From NCBI GenBank assembly GCA_017463225.1, contig JAFTPO010000063.1, forward strand, positions 1-64,000: 64,000 nt of DNA, written 5' to 3'. The position numbers and the translations under genes were made by a program. The DNA comes from Lachnospiraceae bacterium (GTDB lineage: Bacteria > Bacillota > Clostridia > Lachnospirales > Lachnospiraceae). Shown here one piece after another: positions 42,304 through 52,246 of this stretch. Position 1 is the first letter of the stretch. Every line of letters begins with the position of its first letter. A model generated the notes under the pieces. The model did not search any database. It was not told the DNA's origin and worked only from the letters and a program-made list of their open reading frames with translations.

Positions 42304-43668
42304 ATGTTTGATAAAAAAGTGCTGGTGGCTGGTTGCGGTAAGAGCGGTATATGTGCCACAAAGCTTTTGATAGATAAAGGGGAGAAGGTAATTCTCTTTG
42401 ATGAAAATAAAAAGAATCAACTGACTGAAGAATCAGTTTTAGCAAAGCTTGATAAGATAGGGAAAAATTCTAATCTTAGCATTCACCTAGGAAGTCTCAG
42501 TGAGGAAATACTAGATGATATATCTGTTATGGTGATTAGCCCTGGCATACCAACTGATCAGGACTTTGTACTTAAGATAAAGGAGAAGAATATTCCTGTA
42601 TGGAGCGAAATAGAGCTTGCGTACTATTATGAGCAGGGTACTGTGGTAGCTATAACAGGAACCAATGGTAAGACTACAACAACAACCCTTGTGGGAGAGA
42701 TTATGAAGGCTTATAATCCTGAAAGCTATGTGGTGGGTAATATAGGTATTCCTTATACTGAGCAGACTGTAAATACATCAGATAAATCAGTTACTGTTGC
42801 AGAGGTTAGCAGCTTTCAGCTTGAGACAATTATTGATTTTAAACCTCATGTAGCTGCTATATTGAATGTAACTCCTGATCATCTGGATAGGCATTATACA
42901 TTTGAAAATTACGCTTCCTGCAAGGTGGATGTAGCTAAGAATCAGACCAGCGAGGATTATACAGTAGTGAATTACGATGATCCGGAAACAATGAAGCTGG
43001 TTGATAGAATTCCTGGTAAGGTAATGTATTTTAGTAGACTTACAACTCTTGAAGAAGGCGTGTATGTTGAGGATGGAGATATAGTTATCTCTAGTGAAGG
43101 TACAAAGACCAGAGTACTTAGTTTGTCTGATATAAAAATATTAGGCAATCACAATGTTGAGAATGTTTTGGCAGCTGTAGGCATAGCATATTGTATGCAG
43201 GTTCCTATATCTGTTATAGAAAAGGTGTGTACAGAGTTTAAGGGAGTTGCACATCGTATAGAATACGTTAGAACTGTTAATGGTGTAGAGTATTATAACG
43301 ATTCTAAGGGTACAAATCCGGATGCGGCTATAAAGGGAATACAGGCTATGAAAAGCAAAACATACCTTATCGGTGGAGGCTATGATAAAAAATCAACCTA
43401 CGATGAGTGGATAGACAGCTTTGACGGTAAGGTTAAAAAACTTGTGTTGCTTGGACAGACAGCTACAGATATTGGAAACTGTGCAAAAGGTAAAGGCTTT
43501 AATGATATAGTCTATGTTGAAAGTCTTGAGGAAGCGATAAAGTATTGCTTTGAGAATGCTACATCAGGTGAGTGTGTGCTTCTCTCACCGGCATGCGCAA
43601 GCTGGGGGATGTTCGATAATTACGAGCAAAGAGGAGATATATTTAAAGAAATAGTAAACAAATTGTAG
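42304..43668 (+). CDS. murD: UDP-N-acetylmuramoyl-L-alanine--D-glutamate ligase MurD
   Basis: A 454-residue Mur ligase: an N-terminal Rossmann-type domain, the ATP-binding GTNGKTTTT, NVTPDHLDRH, and YNDSKGTNPDA. It adds D-Glu to UDP-MurNAc-Ala in the cytoplasm. CTGGAGGCG at 42291-42299 supports the ATG at 42304; a longer reading from 42202 overlaps mraY and lacks a site. It precedes ftsW by 11 bp. Confidence 0.94.
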   Translation: MFDKKVLVAGCGKSGICATKLLIDKGEKVILFDENKKNQLTEESVLAKLDKIGKNSNLSIHLGSLSEEILDDISVMVISPGIPTDQDFVLKIKEKNIPVWSEIELAYYYEQGTVVAITGTNGKTTTTTLVGEIMKAYNPESYVVGNIGIPYTEQTVNTSDKSVTVAEVSSFQLETIIDFKPHVAAILNVTPDHLDRHYTFENYASCKVDVAKNQTSEDYTVVNYDDPETMKLVDRIPGKVMYFSRLTTLEEGVYVEDGDIVISSEGTKTRVLSLSDIKILGNHNVENVLAAVGIAYCMQVPISVIEKVCTEFKGVAHRIEYVRTVNGVEYYNDSKGTNPDAAIKGIQAMKSKTYLIGGGYDKKSTYDEWIDSFDGKVKKLVLLGQTATDIGNCAKGKGFNDIVYVESLEEAIKYCFENATSGECVLLSPACASWGMFDNYEQRGDIFKEIVNKL

Positions 43669-43679
43669 GAGTGATTTTT

Positions 43680-44819
43680 TTGAGTAGCAGAACTGCCACT
43701 AGAAAAACAAAAAAAGAGAAGCCATCCTTAATGTATTGGAAAGAAGGATTTTTTGATTATCAGACATTGTTTATCACAATTGTTTTAGTTGTGTTTGGTG
43801 TAATGATGGTATACAGTGCCAGCTCTTATAGAGCGGTAATGGATGGTTCGCCTGATTATTACTATGCCTTAAAACAGGGCGGTATTGCTCTGGGAGGGTT
43901 TGCAGTAATGTATATTCTATCTGGTATAAACTATAAGCATTACATAAATATTGCGTTGGTTGCAATGGCGGCGGCATTGCTTGGATGTGCAGCAGTTTTG
44001 ATAATGGGTGTTGCCAGTCACGGTGCTGTTAGATGGATTACAATAGGCGGAATAGCAGTACAGCCTTCAGAGTTTCTCAAACCGGCTATAATAGTATTTG
44101 TAGCGCGAGTGTGTACGCTGCAGGAAGAATGGCTGGAGAATTTTAAAGAGCTGGGAAAAGTTTTGGCCATACCTCTCGTGGGAGTTGTACTGGTAGCTAA
44201 GGAGAATCTTAGTACCGGTATAGTGTGCTTTGGTACAGCTGCCATAATAATATTTGTAGCGGCTAAAGATGTAAAGCCAATATTTTGTTGGTGTATATTA
44301 GGCGTGTTAGGAGGAATTCTTCTTATCGCCCTAGAGGGTTACCGAGGAGGAAGAATAGAAGCCTGGCTCAGTCCTGAAACCAGTGAAAAAGGTTATCAGA
44401 CTATGCAGTCACTATACGCTATAGGTTCAGGTGGATTATTTGGAAAGGGTCTTGGAAACAGTATCCAGAAAACAGGATTCCTGCCTGAGTCACACAACGA
44501 TATGATTTTTTCTGTAGTGTGTGAGGAGCTAGGGCTTTTTGGAGCTTTGGCTGTTATGGCACTGTTTGTAATGCTGCTTTTTAGATTTAAGTATATTGCT
44601 GACAATTCTCCGAATAAATTCGCGGCATATATGGTTGTTGGAGTTATGGCACAGATAGCTATTCAGCTTATTATAAATATAGGTGTTGTAACTAATACTT
44701 TACCACCGACAGGAGTTACATTGCCATTTATAAGCTATGGAGGTTCCTCTATATTAGCTACATTGATTGAGATTGGTTTGGTTCTGTCTGTTTCCAGACA
44801 GATAAAGCCTTATGAATAA
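43680..44819 (+). CDS. ftsW: Lipid-II polymerase / cell-division protein FtsW
   Basis: A 379-residue SEDS-family membrane protein with about ten helices. The C-terminal SEDS motif LPFISYGGSS and the mid-protein PESHNDMIF region are present. It polymerises glycan strands with the class B PBPs upstream. TAGGAG at 43666-43671 is best spaced for the TTG at 43680; the GTG at 43671 overlaps it. Confidence 0.92.
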   Translation: MSSRTATRKTKKEKPSLMYWKEGFFDYQTLFITIVLVVFGVMMVYSASSYRAVMDGSPDYYYALKQGGIALGGFAVMYILSGINYKHYINIALVAMAAALLGCAAVLIMGVASHGAVRWITIGGIAVQPSEFLKPAIIVFVARVCTLQEEWLENFKELGKVLAIPLVGVVLVAKENLSTGIVCFGTAAIIIFVAAKDVKPIFCWCILGVLGGILLIALEGYRGGRIEAWLSPETSEKGYQTMQSLYAIGSGGLFGKGLGNSIQKTGFLPESHNDMIFSVVCEELGLFGALAVMALFVMLLFRFKYIADNSPNKFAAYMVVGVMAQIAIQLIINIGVVTNTLPPTGVTLPFISYGGSSILATLIEIGLVLSVSRQIKPYE

Positions 44820-44827
44820 ACTGAGGT

Positions 44828-45550
44828 TTGAGAAAGAGATGTGAAGACATATTGAAAAAGAGTTTTAAGATAGCTATTGCAGTGCTTGTAGTAATTCTTG
44901 GACTTGTTGCTTATCTTAACTCCTATAAGCTTGAGGAGATAAAGGTAAGTGAATGTGAATATGCTGATGAAAAACTTATTGCCAGCATAGTTCAGGATAA
45001 AGCATTTGCGGATAATACGTTAGCTCTTTGTCTTACCAGCAAGCTAAAGCCGGTTGAGGGCATACAGTTTGTGGATAAGATTGAGATAGATTACCTGTCG
45101 AAGAATTCAGTGTCTGTAACTGTGTATGAGAAGGCGCTGGCAGGCTGTGTAGAATATATGAACAGTTATATATACTTCGATAAGGATGGTATAGTGCTTG
45201 AATCAGCGGCAACTATGATGCCGGGAGTGCCTTATATTAAGGGACTTGAGTTCGATGAGTGGGAGATAGGAAAAAGTCTTCCGATTCAGGATGAAAGAAG
45301 ATTTAGGGCTATACTTACCGTCACTCAGCTTATAGAAAAATATGAGCTTGATATAGACGGTATAAAGTTTACAGCATCAAATGAGCTGGTACTGACACAT
45401 GATAATATTACCATTGAGCTGGGAGAGGGGGAATACCTGGAGATACAGATGATGAATCTGGGAAGTATACTAGAAGGTCTTGAGGGCAAGGAAGGTACAC
45501 TAAATATGAAGGATTTTGATTCTGATGATGCTACAGCAAGCTTTAAGTAA
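44828..45550 (+). CDS. ftsQ: Cell division protein FtsQ/DivIB
   Basis: A 240-residue bitopic protein: a short cytoplasmic tail, one helix (about 14-34), then an extracellular POTRA-type domain (YKLEEIKVSECEYADEKLI), in line with FtsQ/DivIB. Its position between ftsW and ftsZ supports this. The start is unsure: a TTG at 44828 has GAGG very close, and a second TTG lies at 44852. It stabilises the division complex with FtsL. Confidence 0.8.
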   Translation: MRKRCEDILKKSFKIAIAVLVVILGLVAYLNSYKLEEIKVSECEYADEKLIASIVQDKAFADNTLALCLTSKLKPVEGIQFVDKIEIDYLSKNSVSVTVYEKALAGCVEYMNSYIYFDKDGIVLESAATMMPGVPYIKGLEFDEWEIGKSLPIQDERRFRAILTVTQLIEKYELDIDGIKFTASNELVLTHDNITIELGEGEYLEIQMMNLGSILEGLEGKEGTLNMKDFDSDDATASFK

Positions 45551-45590
45551 GAAAAATTAGCAAAATATAAGGCGTTTTAACAAAAAACAG

Positions 45591-45619
45591 TTGATTATTT
45601 GGTGAAATGATTATATTAT
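45591..45619 (+). promoter_or_regulatory. ftsZ: Sigma-A-type promoter for ftsZ
   Basis: TTGATT (45591-45596), a 17-nt spacer and TATTAT (45614-45619) lie 97 bp before ftsZ, consistent with ftsZ having its own promoter in addition to dcw read-through. Confidence 0.6.
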
Positions 45620-45715
45620 TAAGGTAATAATGTTCAATGTGGGATTTTATACATTGAAATGGGTATTAGGTAATGAAAAAATTTTAAGTTAAATACAATG
45701 AAGGAGGAAAAGACC

Positions 45716-46942
45716 TTGCTTGAAATAAAATCAAACGACGAAAAGACCCCTGCTAGAATCCTTGTCATAGGAGTAGGTGGAGCAGGTAACAACGCAGTTA
45801 ACAGAATGATCGACGAGAATGTGGAGGGTGTTGAGCTTATAGCTATTAACACTGATAAGCAGATTTTGTCACAGAGTAGAGCGACTACTAAGATTCAGAT
45901 TGGTGAGAAGCTGACTAAGGGACTTGGTGCAGGTGCAAAGCCTGAGATTGGTGCCAGTGCAGTTGAGGAGAATAGAGAAGAGATTACTGATATCATGAAG
46001 GATGCCAATATGGTATTCGTAACCTGTGGTATGGGTGGTGGAACAGGTACAGGTGCTGCTCCTGTAGTTGCTGAGATTGCTAGAAATCTTGGTATACTTA
46101 CAGTTGGTGTAGTAACTAAGCCTTTCTCATTCGAAGGTAAGCCTCGTATGAACAACGCCCTTAATGGTATCGCTAAGCTCAGAGAGAATGTTGATACATT
46201 AATCGTTATTCCTAACGATAAGCTTTTACAGATTTGTGATAAGCGTACTACAATTCCTGAGGCTCTTAAGAAGGCGGATGAGGTTCTTCAGCAGGGTGTA
46301 CAGGGTGTAACAGATCTTATCAATAAGCCAGGTCTTATCAACCTTGACTTTGCAGATATCCAGACAGTTATGAGGGACAAGGGTGTTGCTCATATCGGTA
46401 TCGGTACTGCAAGTGGTGATAACAAGGCAGTTGACGCTATTAAGTCAGCTATGGATAGTCCATTACTTGAGACTACAGTAACAGGAGCTACAGATATTAT
46501 CGTTAACTTCTCAGGTAACATTGGTATTGTTGAGGCATATGATGCTATTACATACCTTACAGAGGTTGCCGGAGACAACGCTAACATCATCTTTGGTACA
46601 GTTGACAATGATAATATGGGTGAGGATGTTTGTATTACAATCATCGCTACAGGTATTGAGGCTAACGCAGCTAATGCAGCTACAGTTTCAACTCCACAGG
46701 TTAGTGCACCTAAGGCTAAGACAAGCGTTACTCCTATCGGTGGCGCACCAACATATTCAGGACAGCCTATCACAACTGGAACTACAAGCTCAGTTAAGCC
46801 ATCATTTTTGAATACACCAGTTAAGCCAGCTACAGCAGGCGTTGATATGACAGCTACTAAGGCTACACCGGTTAGACCACAGCCAGCAGCTGCAAATAAC
46901 CCTAATGGAATCAAGATACCTGATTTCCTTAAGAGAGGTTAA
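45716..46942 (+). CDS. ftsZ: Cell division GTPase FtsZ
   Basis: A 408-residue tubulin-like GTPase. The GTP-binding [10 protein letters not shown] motif and the T7-loop region ([11 protein letters not shown]) are present. A variable linker leads to the conserved tail [10 protein letters not shown] that binds FtsA/SepF-type partners. AAGGAGG at 45701-45707 lies 8 nt before the TTG at 45716, giving MLEIKSN as in clostridial FtsZ; the ATG at 45698 overlaps the site. It forms the Z ring. ftsA is absent from this cluster. Confidence 0.95.
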   Translation: MLEIKSNDEKTPARILVIGVGGAGNNAVNRMIDENVEGVELIAINTDKQILSQSRATTKIQIGEKLTKGLGAGAKPEIGASAVEENREEITDIMKDANMVFVTCGMGGGTGTGAAPVVAEIARNLGILTVGVVTKPFSFEGKPRMNNALNGIAKLRENVDTLIVIPNDKLLQICDKRTTIPEALKKADEVLQQGVQGVTDLINKPGLINLDFADIQTVMRDKGVAHIGIGTASGDNKAVDAIKSAMDSPLLETTVTGATDIIVNFSGNIGIVEAYDAITYLTEVAGDNANIIFGTVDNDNMGEDVCITIIATGIEANAANAATVSTPQVSAPKAKTSVTPIGGAPTYSGQPITTGTTSSVKPSFLNTPVKPATAGVDMTATKATPVRPQPAAANNPNGIKIPDFLKRG

Positions 46943-46955
46943 TTAGAAAAGATTT

Positions 46956-46990
46956 AAGGGACTGTCGTATTATATGCGACAGTCCTTTTT
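46956..46990 (+). terminator. Rho-independent terminator after ftsZ
   Basis: GGACTGTCG (46959-46967) pairs with CGACAGTCC (46977-46985), followed by TTTTT. It ends the dcw/ftsZ transcription unit. Confidence 0.9.
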
Positions 46991-47020
46991 GTTTTAAATT
47001 ACTTAGGAGAGAATAAGAAT

Positions 47021-49636
47021 ATGGATATGAATAATATGGGTGGGGATAAGACCACATTCTTTGACGAGTCCATGTTAACCGGATATGCAAATGCTTATGG
47101 TCAGCAACAGCAGGGTGCAGGAAAGAATACTCTTGTTATAGTTGACAAGAGTGGTGTGAAGGAGCTGGATTTAAGCGGACATACTGATGCGGTATATACA
47201 TTTGGACGAAACAGTGACAACAGTATAGTAATCAACTCGGAGATAGTATCAGGCCATCACGGAGAAATTTGTATATCCGGTGGTGTATTTTATATCAAGG
47301 ACAATAACAGTTCTAACGGTACATATATAGCCTATGGACCACAGTTTTATAAGGCAAATCCAGGCCAATATTACGGTGGGGATAATAAGGATATGATTAT
47401 TAGGCTTGGAACAAATAAGTCTGTGGGAGAGATAGAGGCAGTTCTTCTTCTGTATGATAATGATGCGGCAAGTGGAACCTGGAGAACCTACAATCTTCAT
47501 GATGGGGATAACAGCATTGGTCGTGCCAGTGACTGTGATATTAGATTAAAGAACGTAGCTATATCAAGATATCATGCCGGAGTAAGACATATTAACGGAG
47601 AATACTATGTATTTGACAATAAGTCTACAAACGGCGTTTTTGTAAATGGTATTAGAATAGATAAACCTGTCAGACTTACTGATAAAGATATATTTACAAT
47701 ATTGAACACCACATTTATATTCAGTGGTGGCAAGCTGTTTTATAGGGTTAATCCGGAAGGTATTGCTCTTAATATTAAGAATCTTAATAAAGAGGTGCCG
47801 GCAAAGAATGGAAAGAAGACTATTCTTGACAATGTAAGCTTAAGTATAGGAGCAAATGAATTTGTTGCCATAATTGGAGGTTCTGGTGCAGGAAAGACAA
47901 CTCTTATGACTGCTATGAGTGGATTTGATACGCAGATAACCGGAGATGTGTTCTGTAATGGAATCAATCTAAGAGAGAATTTCCAAACACTGAAAAATGT
48001 TATAGGCTTTGTGCCACAGCAGGATATTATATATGAGAATATAACCCTAAAGAAAATGCTTTACTATACAGCAAAGCTTAAGATGCCGGAGGATACAACC
48101 AAGGAGGAGATTTATAACCGAATCCATGATGTATTAGAGATGGTGGAGCTGTTAGAGCATCAGGATACATATATACGAAGACTATCCGGTGGACAAAAAA
48201 AGAGAGCAAGTATAGCTGTAGAGCTTCTTGCAAACCCTGGATTATTCTTCTTGGATGAGCCTACATCAGGACTTGATCCCGGAACAGAGCAGCATCTTAT
48301 GCATACCTTAAGCAAGCTGTCAAAGGAACAGGAAAAAACTATTATAATGGTTACGCATACCACTAATAATATTCATTTGTGTGATAAGGTTATTATTATG
48401 GGATACGGCGGAAGACTATGCTATTGCGGAAAGCCTGAGGGAATCAAGGATTTCTTTGCCACAGATGATATAGTTGAGGTGTATGATAAAATTACCTCTG
48501 ATACAAAGGCATGGGAGGCCAGATTTAAGGCGTCAGGAATTAATAGAATTGACGAGAATATGAGCAGTACCTCCAGCAAGGAAATTAAGCCGAAGAAGGT
48601 TAGCAGCTTAAATCAGTTGTCAGTGCTTATAAGAAGGTATGTAACCCTTATAAAAAATGATATGGCCAGACTTATGATGATTTTCCTTCAGCCTATATTA
48701 ATTGGTGTGCTGATGGCTTTAGTTGCTGAAGAAGGTATCTATGAGAAGATGTTTGAAACAAGGTCTATATTATTTGCACTTATGAGTGCAGGTATATGGA
48801 TGGGTCTGTTCAATACTATTCAGGAGATTTACAAAGAACGAGTTATATTAAAACGAGAATACATGGCGAATCTAAAACTGCCGATATATATGCTTTCTAA
48901 GTATATAGTTCAAGCGGTTATAGCTGTAATACAGGCAGTGATTCTTGTGGTTGTATTTGTACTGATTAAGGGTAAGCCACAATGCGGCGGTGTAGTGGTT
49001 GGTAATGCTGTGCTTGAAATGATGGTGACAATATTTGTTACCATATATGCAGCCGCAGCCTTTGGATTGCTTATATCAGCAGTTTCAAAAAATGGCGACA
49101 GAGCTATGACTATAGCTCCGTTTGTACTCATTATACAGCTTTTGTTCTCGGGAATTCTGTTCTCTCTCAATGGAGTGACAGAGAAGATTTCATATATAAC
49201 CTTTAGCCGTTGGTCTATGGAGGCATTGGGAAGTACTAATAATCTCAACGAATTAACTCCTATAGGTGAGGAGGATGCCCAAAAGGCAGAGGATGAGGCT
49301 AAAGAGAAGCAGGATGAGCTTGTTGCTGACTGTAATGAGATGATAGCATCTATGCAGGATGCATATGATGAGACCATTAACGAGCTTCAGGATACAATAG
49401 AGTACTACTCAGTTTACGCAAATGACCCTCAGAATTTTGAGGAGTACGATTCTGAGCCTGTGACTGTTGAGGTTGAGGAGGAAGAGGAAACTGAGGAGGA
49501 AGAGGAGCAGGATGAGATGTTCGTAAGAACAAAGAGTCATATGGGCAAATGCTGGGGCTTCTTGTTCGGAGTAACCTTCCTGTTTGCAGGTGCAAGTATT
49601 TTAGTTCTAACTAAGTTAAAGGACGAGCAAAGATAA
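47021..49636 (+). CDS. FHA-FHA-ABC exporter fusion protein
   Basis: An 871-residue protein. Residues about 55-125 and 165-240 are two FHA domains (FGRNSDNSIVI ... SSNGTYI; IGRASDCDIRL ... STNGVFVNG). They bind phosphothreonine peptides, which suggests control by a Ser/Thr kinase. The ABC domain follows (Walker A GGSGAGKTT, signature RRLSGGQKKR, Walker B LFFLDEPTSGLD). Then comes an ABC2-type permease with about six helices and a very acidic/coiled insertion near the C-terminus (about 745-835; EEEE runs) before the last helix. This is the ABCG-like FHA-ABC architecture of Clostridia. The substrate is unknown. It stands alone between terminators. Confidence 0.88.
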   Translation: MDMNNMGGDKTTFFDESMLTGYANAYGQQQQGAGKNTLVIVDKSGVKELDLSGHTDAVYTFGRNSDNSIVINSEIVSGHHGEICISGGVFYIKDNNSSNGTYIAYGPQFYKANPGQYYGGDNKDMIIRLGTNKSVGEIEAVLLLYDNDAASGTWRTYNLHDGDNSIGRASDCDIRLKNVAISRYHAGVRHINGEYYVFDNKSTNGVFVNGIRIDKPVRLTDKDIFTILNTTFIFSGGKLFYRVNPEGIALNIKNLNKEVPAKNGKKTILDNVSLSIGANEFVAIIGGSGAGKTTLMTAMSGFDTQITGDVFCNGINLRENFQTLKNVIGFVPQQDIIYENITLKKMLYYTAKLKMPEDTTKEEIYNRIHDVLEMVELLEHQDTYIRRLSGGQKKRASIAVELLANPGLFFLDEPTSGLDPGTEQHLMHTLSKLSKEQEKTIIMVTHTTNNIHLCDKVIIMGYGGRLCYCGKPEGIKDFFATDDIVEVYDKITSDTKAWEARFKASGINRIDENMSSTSSKEIKPKKVSSLNQLSVLIRRYVTLIKNDMARLMMIFLQPILIGVLMALVAEEGIYEKMFETRSILFALMSAGIWMGLFNTIQEIYKERVILKREYMANLKLPIYMLSKYIVQAVIAVIQAVILVVVFVLIKGKPQCGGVVVGNAVLEMMVTIFVTIYAAAAFGLLISAVSKNGDRAMTIAPFVLIIQLLFSGILFSLNGVTEKISYITFSRWSMEALGSTNNLNELTPIGEEDAQKAEDEAKEKQDELVADCNEMIASMQDAYDETINELQDTIEYYSVYANDPQNFEEYDSEPVTVEVEEEEETEEEEEQDEMFVRTKSHMGKCWGFLFGVTFLFAGASILVLTKLKDEQR

Positions 49637-49641
49637 AATAC

Positions 49642-49684
49642 AAAGGCGATTGGCACGTTAAATTTGTGCTAATCGCCTTTATAT
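49642..49684. terminator. Bidirectional terminator
   Basis: AAAGGCGATT (49642-49651) and AATCGCCTTT (49671-49680) form a stem, extended internally by GCAC/GTGC. It serves the FHA-ABC gene and the convergent SLT gene. Confidence 0.85.
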
Positions 49685-50521
49685 TTATAATAGATTAATG
49701 TTGTTTCTGTTGTACTGCATACTTCCAAGTTTGAATAAATCAGACAGAGAATCATCACCGCTATCAAAGCTGTTTGAGCTTCCGTCAGTGTCACCGATGC
49801 TGGATATGATGTTCATCATAGTGTCAAAATAGGTCATAAGCATCTGGTATTCAGCATAGGAGAAGTATTCATCTAACTTGTCCTGGAGACTGTTCAAGGC
49901 CTCCTTGCTAATAGTGACATATCCATCGTCTGCCATATTATCAGTAGAGATATTCACTGTCTTTCCGGAGGTATCAACTCCCTGATCTAAATATCTCATA
50001 ACTGTAGCTACATAATTCTGAGTTTCCTCAAAGGGTGGTACGCCATCATATTTTTCTACATTTCCAGGTCCCGCGTTATAGCCTGCTAATATAAGCTTGG
50101 TGTTTCCGTCGTAAAGCTTGTCTAACTGGCTTAAAAGCTTGGCACCTCCCATAATGTTTTCATATGGGTCATAGGCATCTGTAACTCCTAATGACTTTGC
50201 TGTTGAAGGCATAAGCTGCATAATTCCCATAGCTCCACAGTGTGATGTAGCTTCGGGGTTGAAATTTGATTCAGCCTTGGCAACTGCCTTTAGCAGATTA
50301 ATATCGACATTATATTTTTCTGATGCCTCTTTGAATATGCTATCCAAATCCACAGTTTTCTCTTGATTGGTAAGAGATGCAGTTTCCTGCTGTAAGAGCT
50401 GGTCAAATATGCTCTGCCCAACACTTTGAGTTGTGGTGCTTTGAGAGACTTTGGTTGCACTTAAAACACTGTAAGTATTGTAGGTGCTGTCATCTATATA
50501 TCCTAAACCTTCTATGTACAT
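49685..50521 (-). CDS. Lytic transglycosylase (SLT domain)
   Basis: A 278-residue protein. Residues about 65-185 are an SLT/goose-lysozyme-type domain with catalytic Glu84 in KAESNFNP, AMGIMQLMP, and AGYNAGPGNV. It cleaves peptidoglycan between MurNAc and GlcNAc with a 1,6-anhydro product. There is no signal peptide; the N-terminal 60 residues are Ser/Thr/Gln-rich, so export may go through another route (for example the flagellar apparatus; inferred). The C-terminal region is Ser/Asp-rich. AAAGGAGAC precedes the ATG. Confidence 0.87.
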   Translation of the reverse strand: MYIEGLGYIDDSTYNTYSVLSATKVSQSTTTQSVGQSIFDQLLQQETASLTNQEKTVDLDSIFKEASEKYNVDINLLKAVAKAESNFNPEATSHCGAMGIMQLMPSTAKSLGVTDAYDPYENIMGGAKLLSQLDKLYDGNTKLILAGYNAGPGNVEKYDGVPPFEETQNYVATVMRYLDQGVDTSGKTVNISTDNMADDGYVTISKEALNSLQDKLDEYFSYAEYQMLMTYFDTMMNIISSIGDTDGSSNSFDSGDDSLSDLFKLGSMQYNRNNINLL

Positions 50522-50572
50522 AATTGTCTCCTTTTGTGGAATAAAACAAAAATATATTTATTGGTAAGAAAC

Positions 50573-50601
50573 ATTTTAACTTCTTTTTCTTGTATATACA
50601 A
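50573..50601 (-). promoter_or_regulatory. Sigma-A-type promoter for the SLT gene
   Basis: On the minus strand TTGTAT (50601-50596), 17 nt and TAAAAT (50578-50573), 52 bp upstream of the start. Confidence 0.55.
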
Positions 50602-50662
50602 GACTCAATTTTTGAAATATCGAAAATGTGCTAAAACAAAGGTTTCTTCCTGATTCAAAAGG

Positions 50663-50691
50663 TTGATAATAATACTAAAATGTAATATAAT
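50663..50691 (+). promoter_or_regulatory. Sigma-A-type promoter for nnr
   Basis: TTGATA (50663-50668), a 17-nt spacer and a perfect TATAAT (50686-50691), 34 bp before nnr. The box set is close to consensus and divergent from the SLT promoter. Confidence 0.75.
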
Positions 50692-50725
50692 AAACTGTTG
50701 TAATGATGACCGGAGGACTTGAGTT

Positions 50726-52237
50726 ATGAATTATATTGCCAGTGGCGACGAGATGAGTCGCATAGATGAATATACTATAAATGTAATAGGAATACCTCAG
50801 ATGGTATTGATGGAAAGAGCTGCCCTTGCTGTATATGATTATATCAGTGGAAAGTTTAGTAAAGGATCTAAAATACTTGTGGTAGTTGAGGGAGGAAATA
50901 ACGGCGGAGATGGAATTGCATTAGCCAGAATTCTTCACGGTAATGGCTATGACGTAGATATATACTGGGGAGAGAATCTTCCCAAGGTTAGTGAGGCATT
51001 TAAGGCGCAGCTTGATATAGCTAGAAGGCTTAATCTGTCCTTCGCAGATGATATAATGAATTATGGTTATGATGTTGTTGTGGATGCTGTATTTGGAGCG
51101 GGATTAAATCGCGCTATATCAGGAAAACTTGCTGATGTGGTGAATGCTATGAATGATGTGGATGCATTTAAGTTGGCGGTGGATATACCGTCTGGTATAG
51201 ATGCTACCAATGGTTATGTTTTGGGAACAGCATTTAGAGCAGATGCTACAGTAACCTTTGGAATTATGAAGATGGGTCTGCTCACAGGTATGGGAAACGA
51301 GTATTCAGGTCATGTAACTGTGGCTGATATAGGAATACCAAAGAGAGCTATAGATCATATTGAGCCGGATTTATATACCTATGATAGCAATGATGTAGAT
51401 AAACTTCTTCCTTACAGAAAGTCAGATTCCCATAAGGGAAGCTACGGAAAGATAGGAATTATAGGCGGAAGTAAAAATATGGCCGGAGCTGCCATGTTTG
51501 CAGCGGAGGCTGCCTATAGAATGGGCTGCGGTTTGGTGAGAATATGTACTGTTGAAGAGAATCGTGAGATAATGCAAAGTAAGCTTCCTGAGGCTATGCT
51601 TACAACCTACGATTCAAAGGATAAGAACAGTGTGAGAGAAGCTATTAAGTCCACTATGGCTTGGTCTGATGTTATAATTCTAGGACCTGGTCTTGGTACT
51701 AAGGATTATGCTGAATATATAGTAGAAAAGGTTCTTCGAGATTATAAAGAAACTGTGGTTTTAGATGCAGATGGAATAAATGTAGTGGCTAGTCACAAGG
51801 AGTGGCTTGCGGAAACATATGCAAGAGTGATAATTACACCGCATCTTGCAGAGATGTCAAGACTCACAGATGTTAAGACAGGTGAGATAAAGAGTAATAA
51901 ATATGATGTGGCAAAGAGATTTGCCAAGGATAACAATATTGTGGTTGTGTTAAAGGATTCCAGAACAGTAGTGTCAGATGGTGGGGTTCAAGCATATATT
52001 AATACTACCGGCAATAATGGAATGGCCACAGGTGGTTCGGGAGATGTGCTTGCAGGTATTATCGGAGGTCTCTGTGGTCAAAATATGAAGGAATTCGATG
52101 CTGCCAAATTGGGCGTTTGCCTGCATGGTTTGGCAGGTCAGGAAGCAGCTATTAGAAGAGGAAGATATAGTATGATAGCAAGCGATATCGTAAGAGGTAT
52201 CACAGCAGTTCTAAAGAGCGATTACTATGTAGGATAG
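50726..52237 (+). CDS. nnr: Bifunctional NAD(P)H-hydrate epimerase / ADP-dependent dehydratase Nnr
   Basis: A 503-residue fusion: residues about 1-210 are the NnrE/YjeF_N epimerase (EGGNNGGDGIALARIL) and about 220-503 the NnrD/YjeF_C dehydratase (GSYGKIGIIGGS, VLDADGIN, GGSGDVLAGIIGG). Together they repair hydrated NADH/NADPH. Bifunctional fusion is usual in bacteria. It is followed 9 bp later by alr, forming a common Firmicutes order. Confidence 0.93.
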   Translation: MNYIASGDEMSRIDEYTINVIGIPQMVLMERAALAVYDYISGKFSKGSKILVVVEGGNNGGDGIALARILHGNGYDVDIYWGENLPKVSEAFKAQLDIARRLNLSFADDIMNYGYDVVVDAVFGAGLNRAISGKLADVVNAMNDVDAFKLAVDIPSGIDATNGYVLGTAFRADATVTFGIMKMGLLTGMGNEYSGHVTVADIGIPKRAIDHIEPDLYTYDSNDVDKLLPYRKSDSHKGSYGKIGIIGGSKNMAGAAMFAAEAAYRMGCGLVRICTVEENREIMQSKLPEAMLTTYDSKDKNSVREAIKSTMAWSDVIILGPGLGTKDYAEYIVEKVLRDYKETVVLDADGINVVASHKEWLAETYARVIITPHLAEMSRLTDVKTGEIKSNKYDVAKRFAKDNNIVVVLKDSRTVVSDGGVQAYINTTGNNGMATGGSGDVLAGIIGGLCGQNMKEFDAAKLGVCLHGLAGQEAAIRRGRYSMIASDIVRGITAVLKSDYYVG

Positions 52238-52246
52238 GAAGGAAAT

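Noticed and set aside
46390..46914. A 174-codon minus-strand open frame within ftsZ
   Set aside because: Shadow of the conserved FtsZ coding frame; no ribosome binding site.
48910..49377. A 155-codon minus-strand open frame inside the FHA-ABC exporter
   Set aside because: Antisense to conserved ABC2 permease coding; no ribosome binding site or family match.
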